The position numbers and the translations under genes were made by a program. A stretch of 6,447 nucleotides of DNA, from assembly GCA_958415865.1 (NCBI GenBank), contig CATYZV010000111.1:1-6447 (forward strand). The letters run 5' to 3'. Of the stretch, positions 1-6,447 are shown in pieces (position 1 is the first letter of the stretch; each line of letters opens with the position of its first letter). The notes beneath the pieces were generated by a model. The model searched no databases, had not been told where the DNA came from, and worked only from the letters and a program-made list of their open reading frames with translations. Origin of the DNA: an uncultured Selenomonadaceae bacterium (GTDB lineage: Bacteria; Bacillota; Negativicutes; Selenomonadales; Selenomonadaceae).

Positions 1-327
1 CTCCATATCTATCGGCACATGGAACCAATTTAAGATATATTCCACATCGCGCACCAGACAGTCGTGAAATAATGCGTCATCGCAGTTCAGCTCTTCATCG
101 CTGTCGGTGTATAGTTCATTTTCCAGCGCGTTGGCACTTATGAACAGCTCATACACCTTGTCGCCTATCTCCATTATGTCCTGCTTTGACAACTTTTGCG
201 GCTTGCTTTCCAGATAATTGATGAAATCCACCAGAATATACTTTACCTTATCGACGAAAAATTCAGGATAAGCATCATCTTCGTATAATTTTTCCAGCAG
301 CATATATTGATCATCGAATTTGTCCAT
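1..327 (-). CDS. DUF5713-like small acidic protein, C-terminus cut off by the window edge
   Basis: An open frame runs from an ATG at 327-325 to base 1 without a stop, giving 109 visible residues that begin MDKFDDQYMLLEKLYEDDAY. An in-frame TAA lies immediately upstream (330-328), so the start cannot move further out. A GGAGGG site at 346-341 is 13 nt from the ATG, which is rather long. The protein is acidic and apparently helical, with no signal peptide or membrane segment, so it should be cytosolic. The N-terminal pattern (L-Y-E-D-D-x-Y-P-E-F-F-V-D-K-V-K) and the later C-x-x-x-D-x-E-Y-I stretch resemble, from memory, the DUF5713 family. Those proteins are about 110 residues and have no known function, so only a short tail is probably missing. 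The gene lies beyond the mutL terminator with its own candidate promoter, so it is probably transcribed separately. Gene reality is fairly sure; the family name is moderately sure. Confidence 0.72.
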   Translation of the reverse strand, partial: MDKFDDQYMLLEKLYEDDAYPEFFVDKVKYILVDFINYLESKPQKLSKQDIMEIGDKVYELFISANALENELYTDSDEELNCDDALFHDCLVRDVEYILNWFHVPIDME

Positions 328-340
328 TTATATTAAAAAG

Positions 341-346
341 CCCTCC
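341..346 (-). promoter_or_regulatory. Ribosome binding site of the DUF5713-like gene
   Basis: The minus strand reads GGAGGG here, a strong Shine-Dalgarno core, followed by a 13-nt AT-rich spacer and the ATG at 327. The spacing is longer than the usual 5-9 nt. An in-frame TAA directly before the ATG rules out an in-frame start closer to the site. Confidence 0.55.
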
Positions 347-390
347 AATTTATATAATCGACTGAATCAGACAAATATTTACCAGTTACC

Positions 391-419
391 ATTATATAAC
401 ATTTATACTGAAATGAACA
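391..419 (-). promoter_or_regulatory. Candidate sigma-70/sigma-A promoter for the DUF5713-like gene
   Basis: On the minus strand a perfect -10 hexamer TATAAT (396-391) is preceded at exactly 17 nt by TGTTCA (419-414), which matches the -35 consensus at only 3 of 6 positions. The region is AT-rich and lies between the mutL terminator and the small gene. Transcription would begin near 384 and leave a leader of roughly 55-60 nt. An AT-rich background yields such -10 matches by chance, so the call rests mainly on position and spacing. Confidence 0.4.
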
Positions 420-459
420 TATTCATCTAAATTTAATCATTTTTGCAATAGAGCATAAG

Positions 460-491
460 AAAAGAAGCAGCCCCTAAAAACTGCTTCTTTT
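460..491 (-). terminator. Rho-independent terminator of the miaB-mutS-mutL operon
   Basis: A perfect 11-bp inverted repeat (AAAAGAAGCAG at 460-470 and CTGCTTCTTTT at 481-491) encloses a 10-nt loop. Read on the minus strand it starts 8 nt after the mutL stop codon, and its 3' arm ends in a U-rich run (CUUCUUUUCUU). The A-rich/U-rich arms could also let it work in the other direction, but no plus-strand gene is seen that would need it. It marks the end of the operon and separates it from the small gene at 327. Confidence 0.85.
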
Positions 492-499
492 CGCTGTAT

Positions 500-2380
500 T
501 TACTTTACCCGCTTGAACATCTTATTCAAGTCGTAGGCACTGAATTTGATGATGGTCGGCCTGCCGTGCGGGCAGGTGTAGGGCAGCTTAGTTCTGCCTA
601 GCTCGGTCAATAGGATTTTCATCTGCTGAAGGGTCAGCACGTCGCCCGCCTTGACAGCGGCTTTGCACGCCGTCATCGCTAGGCAGGCATGGCGTATTTC
701 CTGCGGCGTGGGGCAATGCAGGTCGAGCAGGGAGGACAGTATCTTGCGAAATACTGTTTCCGCTTCCTGCTCCTTGATGTCGGCAGGCACTTCGATAAGG
801 CGTATCTGCTTGTCTCCTGACGGCTCGACATCAAAGCCCAGATGATAAAACAGCTCGCGGTTTGCCTCTATCAATTCCATTTCTTCACCGCTGACATCGA
901 GCAGCAGATGAACTAATAGCGGCTGCGTGGGCATGCGGTCTGCCTGCGCGGAAAAGCGGTCGTACAGTATGCGTTCATGGGCGGCGTGCTGGTCTATCAG
1001 GTACATGCCGCCCTCAGGACCCTGCGCGACGATGAAACAGGTATCTATCTGCCCGATGGGGCGCAGATCGGCGGACTCGCTGAAACGGCGGTCGCTGATT
1101 ATGTCGATTTCCTCGGAATTATCTGCCGTAGGAACCGGGGCGAGAGCCTTTTTATCAGCATCGAAATCGCCGCCTTTTTCCTTTATCTGCTGCGGAGCAC
1201 TCGGCGAAGGATTCAAGAGCCGCTGTACTTCGCGGAAATTTTCGAGCGAATAGCCGCCCTCATCCGGCGGCAAGGATCTGCCGGATGAGGGCGGCAGAGG
1301 CAGCGAGGACTGCTGCATCTGCTGCGGCGAGCGCGATGCCTTGTCGACGGCACGGTCTTTTATCGGTATGGCAAATTCACTAAGGCTGCGGTGATCGTCC
1401 GGCGGCTTTATGGCTTGGGTTACGGCGGCGAACACCGCCTTGAACAGCCGCGATTCATCTTCAAATTTGACTTCTGCTTTCTGCGGATGAACGTTTATAT
1501 CGACAGTGCGCCTGTCCAATTCAATCTGCAATATCAAAAACGGATAGCCGGAGCGCGGCAGCAGTGAATGGTACGCATTGTCGACAGCCTTGTATATTAT
1601 GCGGCTGACGATGGAGCGGCCGTTTATCAAGAGTGTCTGCCACGAGCGCGAACTGCGTATGACAGCGGGCTTGGTGATGAAGCCCGTTATTTTGATATCC
1701 TCATCTACAAGCTCGATGGGCAGCATTGCTTCGCTGACCTTCGCGCCGTAGATACATTCGATAGCATCGTAGAGAGAGCCGTTGCCCGGCGTGGTAACGG
1801 ACAGTTTATTGTTGTTGATGAATTTAAAGGCTATATCGGGGCGCGACAATGATAATTTAATTATGAAATCATTTATCTTATTCGCCTCAGTCGTGGTCGT
1901 CTTGAGAAATTTCTTGCGCGCCGGGACGTTGAAGAAGAGATCTTCTGCTTTTATCGTCGTGCCGATGTTGCAGCCGGCTTCCTCTATCTTGTCGATAGTG
2001 CCGCCCGTTATCTTGATCATCGTGCCGAAATCGTCCTGCTTGCGGCGCGTGGTCAGCGTAAAGCGCGATACTGCGGCGATAGAAGGCAGTGCTTCGCCGC
2101 GAAAGCCCAGCGTAGTCAGCTTTAACAAATCGTCTACCTGCTGTAATTTGCTGGTGGCATGGCGCAGTATAGACAGCCGTGCATTTTTATTGTCCATGCC
2201 GCAGCCGTTGTCGGTAACGCGGATAAAGGACACGCCGCCCGCCATTATTTCCACTTCTATCTTGTCCGCGCCTGCGTCGATGGAGTTTTCGACCAGCTCT
2301 TTGACGACGGAAGCCGGACGTTCAACGACTTCGCCGGCGGCTATTTTATCGACTGTAACGTCGTCGAGAATGTGAATCAA
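500..2380 (-). CDS. mutL: DNA mismatch repair protein MutL, endonuclease type
   Basis: MutL is the ATP-driven mediator of mismatch repair: it is recruited by MutS and, in bacteria without MutH, nicks the new strand. The 626 residues show the full plan. The N-terminal GHKL ATPase has KIAAGEVVERP (12-22), the catalytic E28 and N32 in KELVEN, DNGCGM (57-62) and GFRGEAL (92-98). A variable linker spans about 325-436. The C-terminal dimer and nuclease domain has DQHAAHERILYD (463-474), ACKAAVKAG (571-579), CPHGRPT (603-609) and a terminal FKR (622-624), all hallmarks of metal-dependent nicking MutL. The second acidic position of the DQHA motif is D474 where E is usual, a mild change. A possible clamp-binding QPLLV lies at 486-490. 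The start is TTG: an in-frame TGA at 2386-2384 excludes anything further upstream, and a GGAGGAG site lies 9 nt away. The gene begins 6 nt after the mutS stop and is probably translationally coupled to it. The linker carries a translated inverted repeat at 1253-1295. Confidence 0.97.
   Translation of the reverse strand: MIHILDDVTVDKIAAGEVVERPASVVKELVENSIDAGADKIEVEIMAGGVSFIRVTDNGCGMDNKNARLSILRHATSKLQQVDDLLKLTTLGFRGEALPSIAAVSRFTLTTRRKQDDFGTMIKITGGTIDKIEEAGCNIGTTIKAEDLFFNVPARKKFLKTTTTEANKINDFIIKLSLSRPDIAFKFINNNKLSVTTPGNGSLYDAIECIYGAKVSEAMLPIELVDEDIKITGFITKPAVIRSSRSWQTLLINGRSIVSRIIYKAVDNAYHSLLPRSGYPFLILQIELDRRTVDINVHPQKAEVKFEDESRLFKAVFAAVTQAIKPPDDHRSLSEFAIPIKDRAVDKASRSPQQMQQSSLPLPPSSGRSLPPDEGGYSLENFREVQRLLNPSPSAPQQIKEKGGDFDADKKALAPVPTADNSEEIDIISDRRFSESADLRPIGQIDTCFIVAQGPEGGMYLIDQHAAHERILYDRFSAQADRMPTQPLLVHLLLDVSGEEMELIEANRELFYHLGFDVEPSGDKQIRLIEVPADIKEQEAETVFRKILSSLLDLHCPTPQEIRHACLAMTACKAAVKAGDVLTLQQMKILLTELGRTKLPYTCPHGRPTIIKFSAYDLNKMFKRVK
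1253..1295. repeat. Perfect 16-bp GC-rich inverted repeat within the mutL linker
   Basis: GCCGCCCTCATCCGGC (1253-1268) is exactly reverse-complemented at 1280-1295 across an 11-nt loop. Thirteen of the 16 pairs are G-C, so a very stable hairpin is expected in DNA or mRNA. It is translated within MutL residues 362-376, in the non-conserved linker, as a Pro/Ser/Gly-rich stretch ending LPPDEGG, and it keeps the frame open. No U-run follows on either strand, so it does not look like a terminator. No target-site duplication is evident at its flanks. It resembles a small dispersed palindromic (REP- or MITE-like) element, but its copy number cannot be seen from one window. Confidence 0.7.
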
Positions 2381-2386
2381 ATTTCA

Positions 2387-5089
2387 TCACTCCTCCAGCT
2401 TTGCCTGCTGCTGCAGTTCATACAATTTATTCATCGCCTGCAGCGGTGTCATATTCATTAAGTCCAGCTCTTTGAGCTGAGTGCTGATGCTCACGCCGAA
2501 CAATGTAGGCATTTCCGCCACTTCAAGGAATTTAAGCTCATGCAGCCGCTTTAAATTATGCTTTTTAAGCGGCAGAGAAGCAGGCTTTGCTTTCTCAGCA
2601 TCCTTATGCACGCTAGCATCCTCAGGCTTTGCGGCGATAGATTTTTCCGTTTCAATTTCCGCTGTATTATGCCTATCCTCGGCGATAGGAGCTGCCGGTG
2701 TTTTTTCCAATTTCGTCAAAATACTCTGAGCGCGGTCGATGACAACAGGGGGCAGCCCGGCAAGCTTTGCCACGTGAATGCCGTACGATTTGTCGGCACT
2801 GCCGGAGATTATGCGGCGCAGAAATGTAACGTCAGAACCTTTTTCCTTGACGGCTATGCAGTAATTCTTGACATGAACATCGTCTTCAAGGTCAGTCAAT
2901 TCGTGGTAATGCGTGGCAAACAAGGTCTTTGCCCCGATGTGGTCGCGGATGTGCTCGATGACGGCGCGGGCTATGCTCATGCCGTCATAGGTGCTCGTGC
3001 CGCGCCCGATTTCATCGAGGATCACGAGGCTGTCCTTCGTCGCGTATTTTAAAATATGAGCTACTTCATTCATCTCTACCATGAACGTGCTTTGACCGCT
3101 CACGAGGTCATCGCTGGCACCGATTCGCGTGAATATCTTGTCGACGGGGCAAATCTTTGCTTCGCGCGCAGGAATGAAAGAGCCTATCTGCGTCATCAGC
3201 GTCAACAGTGCCGTCTGGCGCATATACGTCGATTTGCCCGCCATGTTGGGACCGGTGATTATCATGATTTCATTCTTGCCGTTGTCGAGGTACGTGTCAT
3301 TGGGCACGAACATATCGCGCGTCAGTATGCGTTCGACCAGCGGATGGCGGCCGTCTTTTATGTCGATAATGCCCTTATCCGCCAGCTGCGGGCGCACGTA
3401 ATCGTATTCTTCTGCCGCCTGCGCGAGGCTCACGAGCACATCCAGCACGGCGATTTCACGGGCGGTGGCTTGAATGGCAGGGATGTTTTCTTTTAGCTGT
3501 TCGCGGATGGCTGTGAACAGATTGTATTCGAGCTGTACGATTTTTTCCTGCGCACCGAGAATCTTCGTTTCAAATTCCTTGAGTGCCGGAGTGATATACC
3601 GCTCCGCATTCGTCAGCGTCTGCTTGCGCACGTAGTAATCGGGCACCTGTGCCGTGGAGCTGTGGCGCACTTCGAGGTAGTAGCCGAATACCTTGTTGTA
3701 GCCTATCTTCAGCGATTTTATGCCGTTCTTCGCTTTTTCTTCTTCTTCCATCTGCTGGAGCATACGCTTGCTGTTGCGGGCGATATTGCGGTATTCGTCC
3801 AGCTCTGCATTGTAGCCGTCCTTGATGAAGCCGCCTTCGCGGATGGAAAAGCCGGGGTCTTCGACGATTGCTGAATCTATCAATTTAACGATGGTGTCGT
3901 ACGTCTTGATGTGCTTATCGACTTTTTGCAATAGCTCAGACTTCAAGCATGATAATTCCTTTTTAACGAGCGGCAGCACCTGCAGGGAAATCTTCAGGGC
4001 ATTCATATCGCGGGCGTTGGCACTGCCCGTTTCCATGCGGGTCAAAAGGCGTTCAAAGTCGTAGATGTCCTTCATCGCGTCGCGCAGATTGCGGCGTTGG
4101 GCAAACTGCTGCACGAGTTCTTCCACGGCACTCAATCGCGCGTTGATGCGCTTTTTGCTAAGCAGCGGGTATTCCAGCCACTTGCGCAGCATACGGCTGC
4201 CCATAGCCGTGCGCGTGAAGTCCAATACATCGTAGAGAGTGTCATTTTTGCCGCCGTCGCGCAGATTGCGCGTTATCTCCAGATTGCGCAGGGTGTACGT
4301 GTCGAGGAACAGGCTCTGCGAGGCATCGAGATACGTCAGGCGGTTGAGGTGGCTCAAATCCGTCTTGGCATTTTCGTGAGCGTAGTCGAGCAGTGTGGCA
4401 ATCGCTTTGCCGGCAGCATCATTGTCCGGGCGGTTTGCCGCGTCAAAATGCTGCACCAGCCTGTCCTGCACGTGCGGCGAAACGCTGTCCAATTCATTGA
4501 CGAGGCAGTTATTCAAGCGCAGTTCGAGGAATTTGCGCAGCTGTTTTTCATGGGAAAACGGCTTTACGAGCAGCAGTTCCGGCATCATGAGCCTGTACAG
4601 CTCATCGAGCAGCAGCTGGCAGCGGTCGGGACCGTCGTATATGCCGTAAAAGCATTCGCCGGTGGAAATATCCGCGCCGGCAAGAATGATCTGATTTTTT
4701 TCTTCGTATACTAAAGCGAGGTAATTATTCTTGCTGCCGGGCAGTGCTGATTCATTCATCACCGTGCCGGGCGTTACTATTTTAATGACTTCGCGCTTTG
4801 TAAGCCCCTTCGCCTTGGGGTCGCCTATCTGTTCGCAGATAGCCACCTTGTAGCCGCGGCTCACGAGCTTATTTATATAAGGCTCTGCCGAATGGTACGG
4901 CACGCCGCACATGGGAATGCCGTCGCCTGCCGTACTGCGGCGCGTCAAGGTCAAATCCAGCTCTCTCGATACGAGCTTGGCATCGTCGAGGAACATCTCG
5001 TAGAAATCGCCGAGGCGGAAGAACAAAATCTGTCCGGGATGGGCATTTTTGACATCGAGGTACTGCTTCATCATCGGAGTCATCTGCAT
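2387..5089 (-). CDS. mutS: DNA mismatch repair protein MutS
   Basis: MutS binds base mismatches and small loops as a dimer, then becomes an ATP-bound sliding clamp that recruits MutL. Starting at the ATG at 5089, the product is 900 residues, somewhat longer than the usual 850-860. The mismatch-reading domain holds GDFYEMF with the wedge F29 and E31. Connector, core and clamp regions follow to about residue 560. The ABC-type ATPase has Walker A GPNMAGKST (613-621), STFMVEM (667-673), Walker B ILDEIGRGTS (690-699) with D692-E693, and THYHEL (726-731). A helix-turn-helix dimer region, ADKSYGIHVAKLAGLP, follows at 765-780. The extra length is mostly a charged, low-conservation linker (about 795-840), after which the family's C-terminal TPLQAMNKLYEL (881-892) returns. 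An upstream in-frame ATG at 5122 would add 11 residues and overlap miaB by 31 nt; the start at 5089 is preferred because GGAGGG sits 6 nt before it. Translational coupling to miaB is likely. All key catalytic residues are present. Confidence 0.97.
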   Translation of the reverse strand: MQMTPMMKQYLDVKNAHPGQILFFRLGDFYEMFLDDAKLVSRELDLTLTRRSTAGDGIPMCGVPYHSAEPYINKLVSRGYKVAICEQIGDPKAKGLTKREVIKIVTPGTVMNESALPGSKNNYLALVYEEKNQIILAGADISTGECFYGIYDGPDRCQLLLDELYRLMMPELLLVKPFSHEKQLRKFLELRLNNCLVNELDSVSPHVQDRLVQHFDAANRPDNDAAGKAIATLLDYAHENAKTDLSHLNRLTYLDASQSLFLDTYTLRNLEITRNLRDGGKNDTLYDVLDFTRTAMGSRMLRKWLEYPLLSKKRINARLSAVEELVQQFAQRRNLRDAMKDIYDFERLLTRMETGSANARDMNALKISLQVLPLVKKELSCLKSELLQKVDKHIKTYDTIVKLIDSAIVEDPGFSIREGGFIKDGYNAELDEYRNIARNSKRMLQQMEEEEKAKNGIKSLKIGYNKVFGYYLEVRHSSTAQVPDYYVRKQTLTNAERYITPALKEFETKILGAQEKIVQLEYNLFTAIREQLKENIPAIQATAREIAVLDVLVSLAQAAEEYDYVRPQLADKGIIDIKDGRHPLVERILTRDMFVPNDTYLDNGKNEIMIITGPNMAGKSTYMRQTALLTLMTQIGSFIPAREAKICPVDKIFTRIGASDDLVSGQSTFMVEMNEVAHILKYATKDSLVILDEIGRGTSTYDGMSIARAVIEHIRDHIGAKTLFATHYHELTDLEDDVHVKNYCIAVKEKGSDVTFLRRIISGSADKSYGIHVAKLAGLPPVVIDRAQSILTKLEKTPAAPIAEDRHNTAEIETEKSIAAKPEDASVHKDAEKAKPASLPLKKHNLKRLHELKFLEVAEMPTLFGVSISTQLKELDLMNMTPLQAMNKLYELQQQAKLEE
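2390..2396 (-). promoter_or_regulatory. Ribosome binding site deciding the mutL TTG start
   Basis: The minus strand reads GGAGGAG inside the last codons of mutS. It is 9 nt from the in-frame TTG at 2380 but only 2 nt from an out-of-frame ATG at 2387 that overlaps the mutS stop. The spacing therefore favours TTG as the initiation codon, and ribosomes finishing mutS would end on top of this site. Confidence 0.7.
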
Positions 5090-5091
5090 GT

Positions 5092-6426
5092 TCAGCCCTC
5101 CAGTTCGCCTTTTAGCACCCAAGTCTGCGGATGCGTTATCTTCACTTGAACGAGGTCGCCGACATTTTCACTGCCGTGCTGCCAGAGGACGATTTTATTG
5201 TTGCGCGTGTGGCCGGTGAATACCGTTTCATCCGTCTTGCTGGGACCTTCGACCATTACTTCCACAGTTTTGCCGAAGTACGCTTGATTGATTTCCAAGC
5301 TGATTTCATTCTGCAAATCCATCAGCTTGTGCAGGCGTTCTTTTTTCAGCTCCTGCGGCACTTGGTTTTCCATCGTGGCAGCAGGCGTGCCGGAACGCTT
5401 GGAATAGAGGAAAGTATAAGCTGCATCGTAGCGGATTTCCTTGAGAAATTCTAGCATCTGCTGAAAATCTTCGTCCGTTTCACCGGGGAAGCCGACTATT
5501 AAATCAGTTGTAAAGCTCGCATCGGGGAATTTAGCGCGTATCTTGGAAATTAACTCTTTGTAATAGGAAATCGTATAGCCGCGGTTCATAGCCTTTATCA
5601 TCTTATCAGTGCCGTACTGGACGGGCAGGTGGAAGTGATCGCAGATATGGCGGCTGTTCTTTATCACGTCGATGACTTTATCCGTGAGGTCGCGCGGATG
5701 CGAAGTCATGTAGCGCACGCGCTCAATGCCTTCAACTGCATCGACCATGGCGAGCAGGTCGGCAAAGTCAGCATCGTTGCGGTCCTTGCCGTAGGAGTTG
5801 ACATTCTGGCCCAGCAGCATGACTTCTTTCACCCCGCCGGCGGCAAGCTTTTCGATTTCCGCCACGATTTCCTTGGGATCGCGGCTGCGTTCCCTGCCGC
5901 GCACGTAAGGCACTATGCAGTAAGTGCAGAAATTGTTGCAGCCATACATGATAGGCACGTAGGCAAACAGCGAATCATTCTGCGCCGGTTCGACATTCGG
6001 CGGCATTTCATAATCGCCCGCCAATTTCGCAACATGGCCGCGCGAAGTGTAGATTTCTTCCAGCACGGCAGGCAGGTCGTGCATCTTGTTCGTGCCCAGC
6101 ACGAAATCCACATGAGGAGCTTTCTTGAAGATACCGTCGCCGTCTTTTTGCGACATACAGCCCGTGATACCCAGAATCAAATCGGGATTTTTCTGCTTCA
6201 AATGCTTTATTTCACCGATCTTGCCGTAGATCTTCTTTTCCGCACTCTCGCGCACACAGCACGTATTCAAAATTATGATATCAGCATCTTCCATAGCTTC
6301 CGCCGGCTTGTAGCCCATGCGTTCCAGCTGGCCCGCAAACCGTTCGCCGTCGGAGAAATTCATCTGGCAGCCGTAAGGCAGAATCTTGTAAAAACGCTGT
6401 TTATCCGTTTGAGTCAAAGTAGACAT
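5092..6426 (-). CDS. miaB: tRNA-2-methylthio-N6-dimethylallyladenosine synthase MiaB
   Basis: MiaB is a radical-SAM methylthiotransferase that converts i6A37 to ms2i6A37 in tRNAs reading UNN codons, using two 4Fe-4S clusters. The 444 residues match the family in length and order. The N-terminal UPF0004 domain carries the auxiliary-cluster cysteines C20 (YGCQMN), C56 (NTCCVRESAE, with an extra C57) and C90 (ITGCMSQ). The radical-SAM core has CNNFCTYC with C163, C167 and C170, then IVPYVRGRERSR, LLGQNVNSYG (204-213), the HLPVQ motif (266-270) and DLIVGFPGETDEDF (308-321). A C-terminal TRAM RNA-binding domain covers about 378-440. The usual HLPVQSGS reads HLPVQYGT here. The annotated ATG abuts a GAAAGG tract with no spacer; the TTG at 6417 lies 8 nt from AAAGGA and could be the true start, giving 441 residues. 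The frame also stays open to the right window edge. It is the first gene of the visible operon, and any promoter lies outside or at the extreme edge of the window. Confidence 0.96.
   Translation of the reverse strand: MSTLTQTDKQRFYKILPYGCQMNFSDGERFAGQLERMGYKPAEAMEDADIIILNTCCVRESAEKKIYGKIGEIKHLKQKNPDLILGITGCMSQKDGDGIFKKAPHVDFVLGTNKMHDLPAVLEEIYTSRGHVAKLAGDYEMPPNVEPAQNDSLFAYVPIMYGCNNFCTYCIVPYVRGRERSRDPKEIVAEIEKLAAGGVKEVMLLGQNVNSYGKDRNDADFADLLAMVDAVEGIERVRYMTSHPRDLTDKVIDVIKNSRHICDHFHLPVQYGTDKMIKAMNRGYTISYYKELISKIRAKFPDASFTTDLIVGFPGETDEDFQQMLEFLKEIRYDAAYTFLYSKRSGTPAATMENQVPQELKKERLHKLMDLQNEISLEINQAYFGKTVEVMVEGPSKTDETVFTGHTRNNKIVLWQHGSENVGDLVQVKITHPQTWVLKGELEG
5096..5101 (-). promoter_or_regulatory. 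Ribosome binding site fixing the mutS start
   Basis: GGAGGG on the minus strand lies within the last codons of miaB and 6 nt before the ATG at 5089, ideal spacing. The longer in-frame ATG at 5122 would lie upstream of this site and could not use it. The miaB stop (5094-5092) falls between the site and the start codon, an arrangement suited to translational coupling. Confidence 0.8.
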
Positions 6427-6447
6427 CCTTTCTAAAGTAAGTAATAT

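Noticed and set aside
1782..2375. A 197-codon plus-strand open frame opposite the MutL ATPase domain
   Set aside because: It overlaps the most conserved part of MutL on the opposite strand and has no domain or convincing context of its own.
2672..2689. CCTATC/GATAGG dyad in the mutS linker
   Set aside because: Six-base arms with a 6-nt loop in coding DNA are within chance expectation.
4097..4714. A 205-codon plus-strand open frame opposite mutS
   Set aside because: It is antisense to conserved mutS core sequence, lacks recognisable motifs and reads as a shadow of the real frame.
4825..4842. Small hairpin CTATCTG-TTCG-CAGATAG within mutS, next to a CCCC/GGGG dyad
   Set aside because: The stem is only 7 bp, lies in conserved coding sequence (ICEQIGDPKAKG) and has no U-run, so it is explained by codon use.
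5090..5122. Upstream in-frame ATG extending mutS by 11 residues into miaB
   Set aside because: The extension has no homology that I recognise, while the ATG at 5089 has a GGAGGG site at 6-nt spacing directly after the miaB stop.
5913..6113. A 66-codon minus-strand open frame in another frame within miaB
   Set aside because: It is fully nested in the conserved miaB frame and has no homology or ribosome binding site that I can recognise.
5629..6435. A 268-codon plus-strand open frame opposite miaB
   Set aside because: It lies entirely antisense to a gene with complete family motifs. Its product shows no recognisable domain and looks like a codon-bias shadow.

Overview
The window shows a compact chromosomal DNA-repair and tRNA-modification operon read leftward (minus strand), followed by one small partial gene in the same direction. 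The order along transcription is miaB (6426 to 5092), mutS (5089 to 2387), mutL (2380 to 500), a Rho-independent terminator (491 to 460), then a DUF5713-like gene (327 to beyond base 1). The genes are packed tightly: 2 nt separate the miaB stop from the chosen mutS start, and 6 nt separate the mutS stop from the mutL start. Purine-rich Shine-Dalgarno sites for mutS and mutL lie inside the end of the preceding gene.

The organism is probably an anaerobic Firmicutes-type bacterium. Strong GGAGG ribosome binding sites, an endonuclease-type MutL (the kind used where MutH is absent), the miaB-mutS-mutL order and moderate GC in genes with AT-rich intergenic DNA all point that way. The protein style suggests Negativicutes (Selenomonas-like), but this is an impression from memory, not a computed placement.

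MutS recognises mismatches and small loops. MutL is recruited by MutS, is licensed by ATP and the sliding clamp, and nicks the new strand through its C-terminal metal site. MiaB, at the head of the operon, methylthiolates i6A37 in tRNAs, a job with no direct role in repair, although co-location of mia and mut genes is common in bacteria. All three enzymes look intact, with catalytic motifs present.

The 172-bp gap from 328 to 499 holds the operon terminator and a plausible separate promoter for the small gene. I see no mobile element gene, CRISPR array, RNA gene or defence system. The features most worth a second look are a perfect 16-bp GC-rich inverted repeat embedded and translated in the MutL linker, the unusual TTG start of mutL beside an out-of-frame ATG that overlaps the mutS stop, and uncertain start choices for miaB and mutS. 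I do not see a new biological system here.
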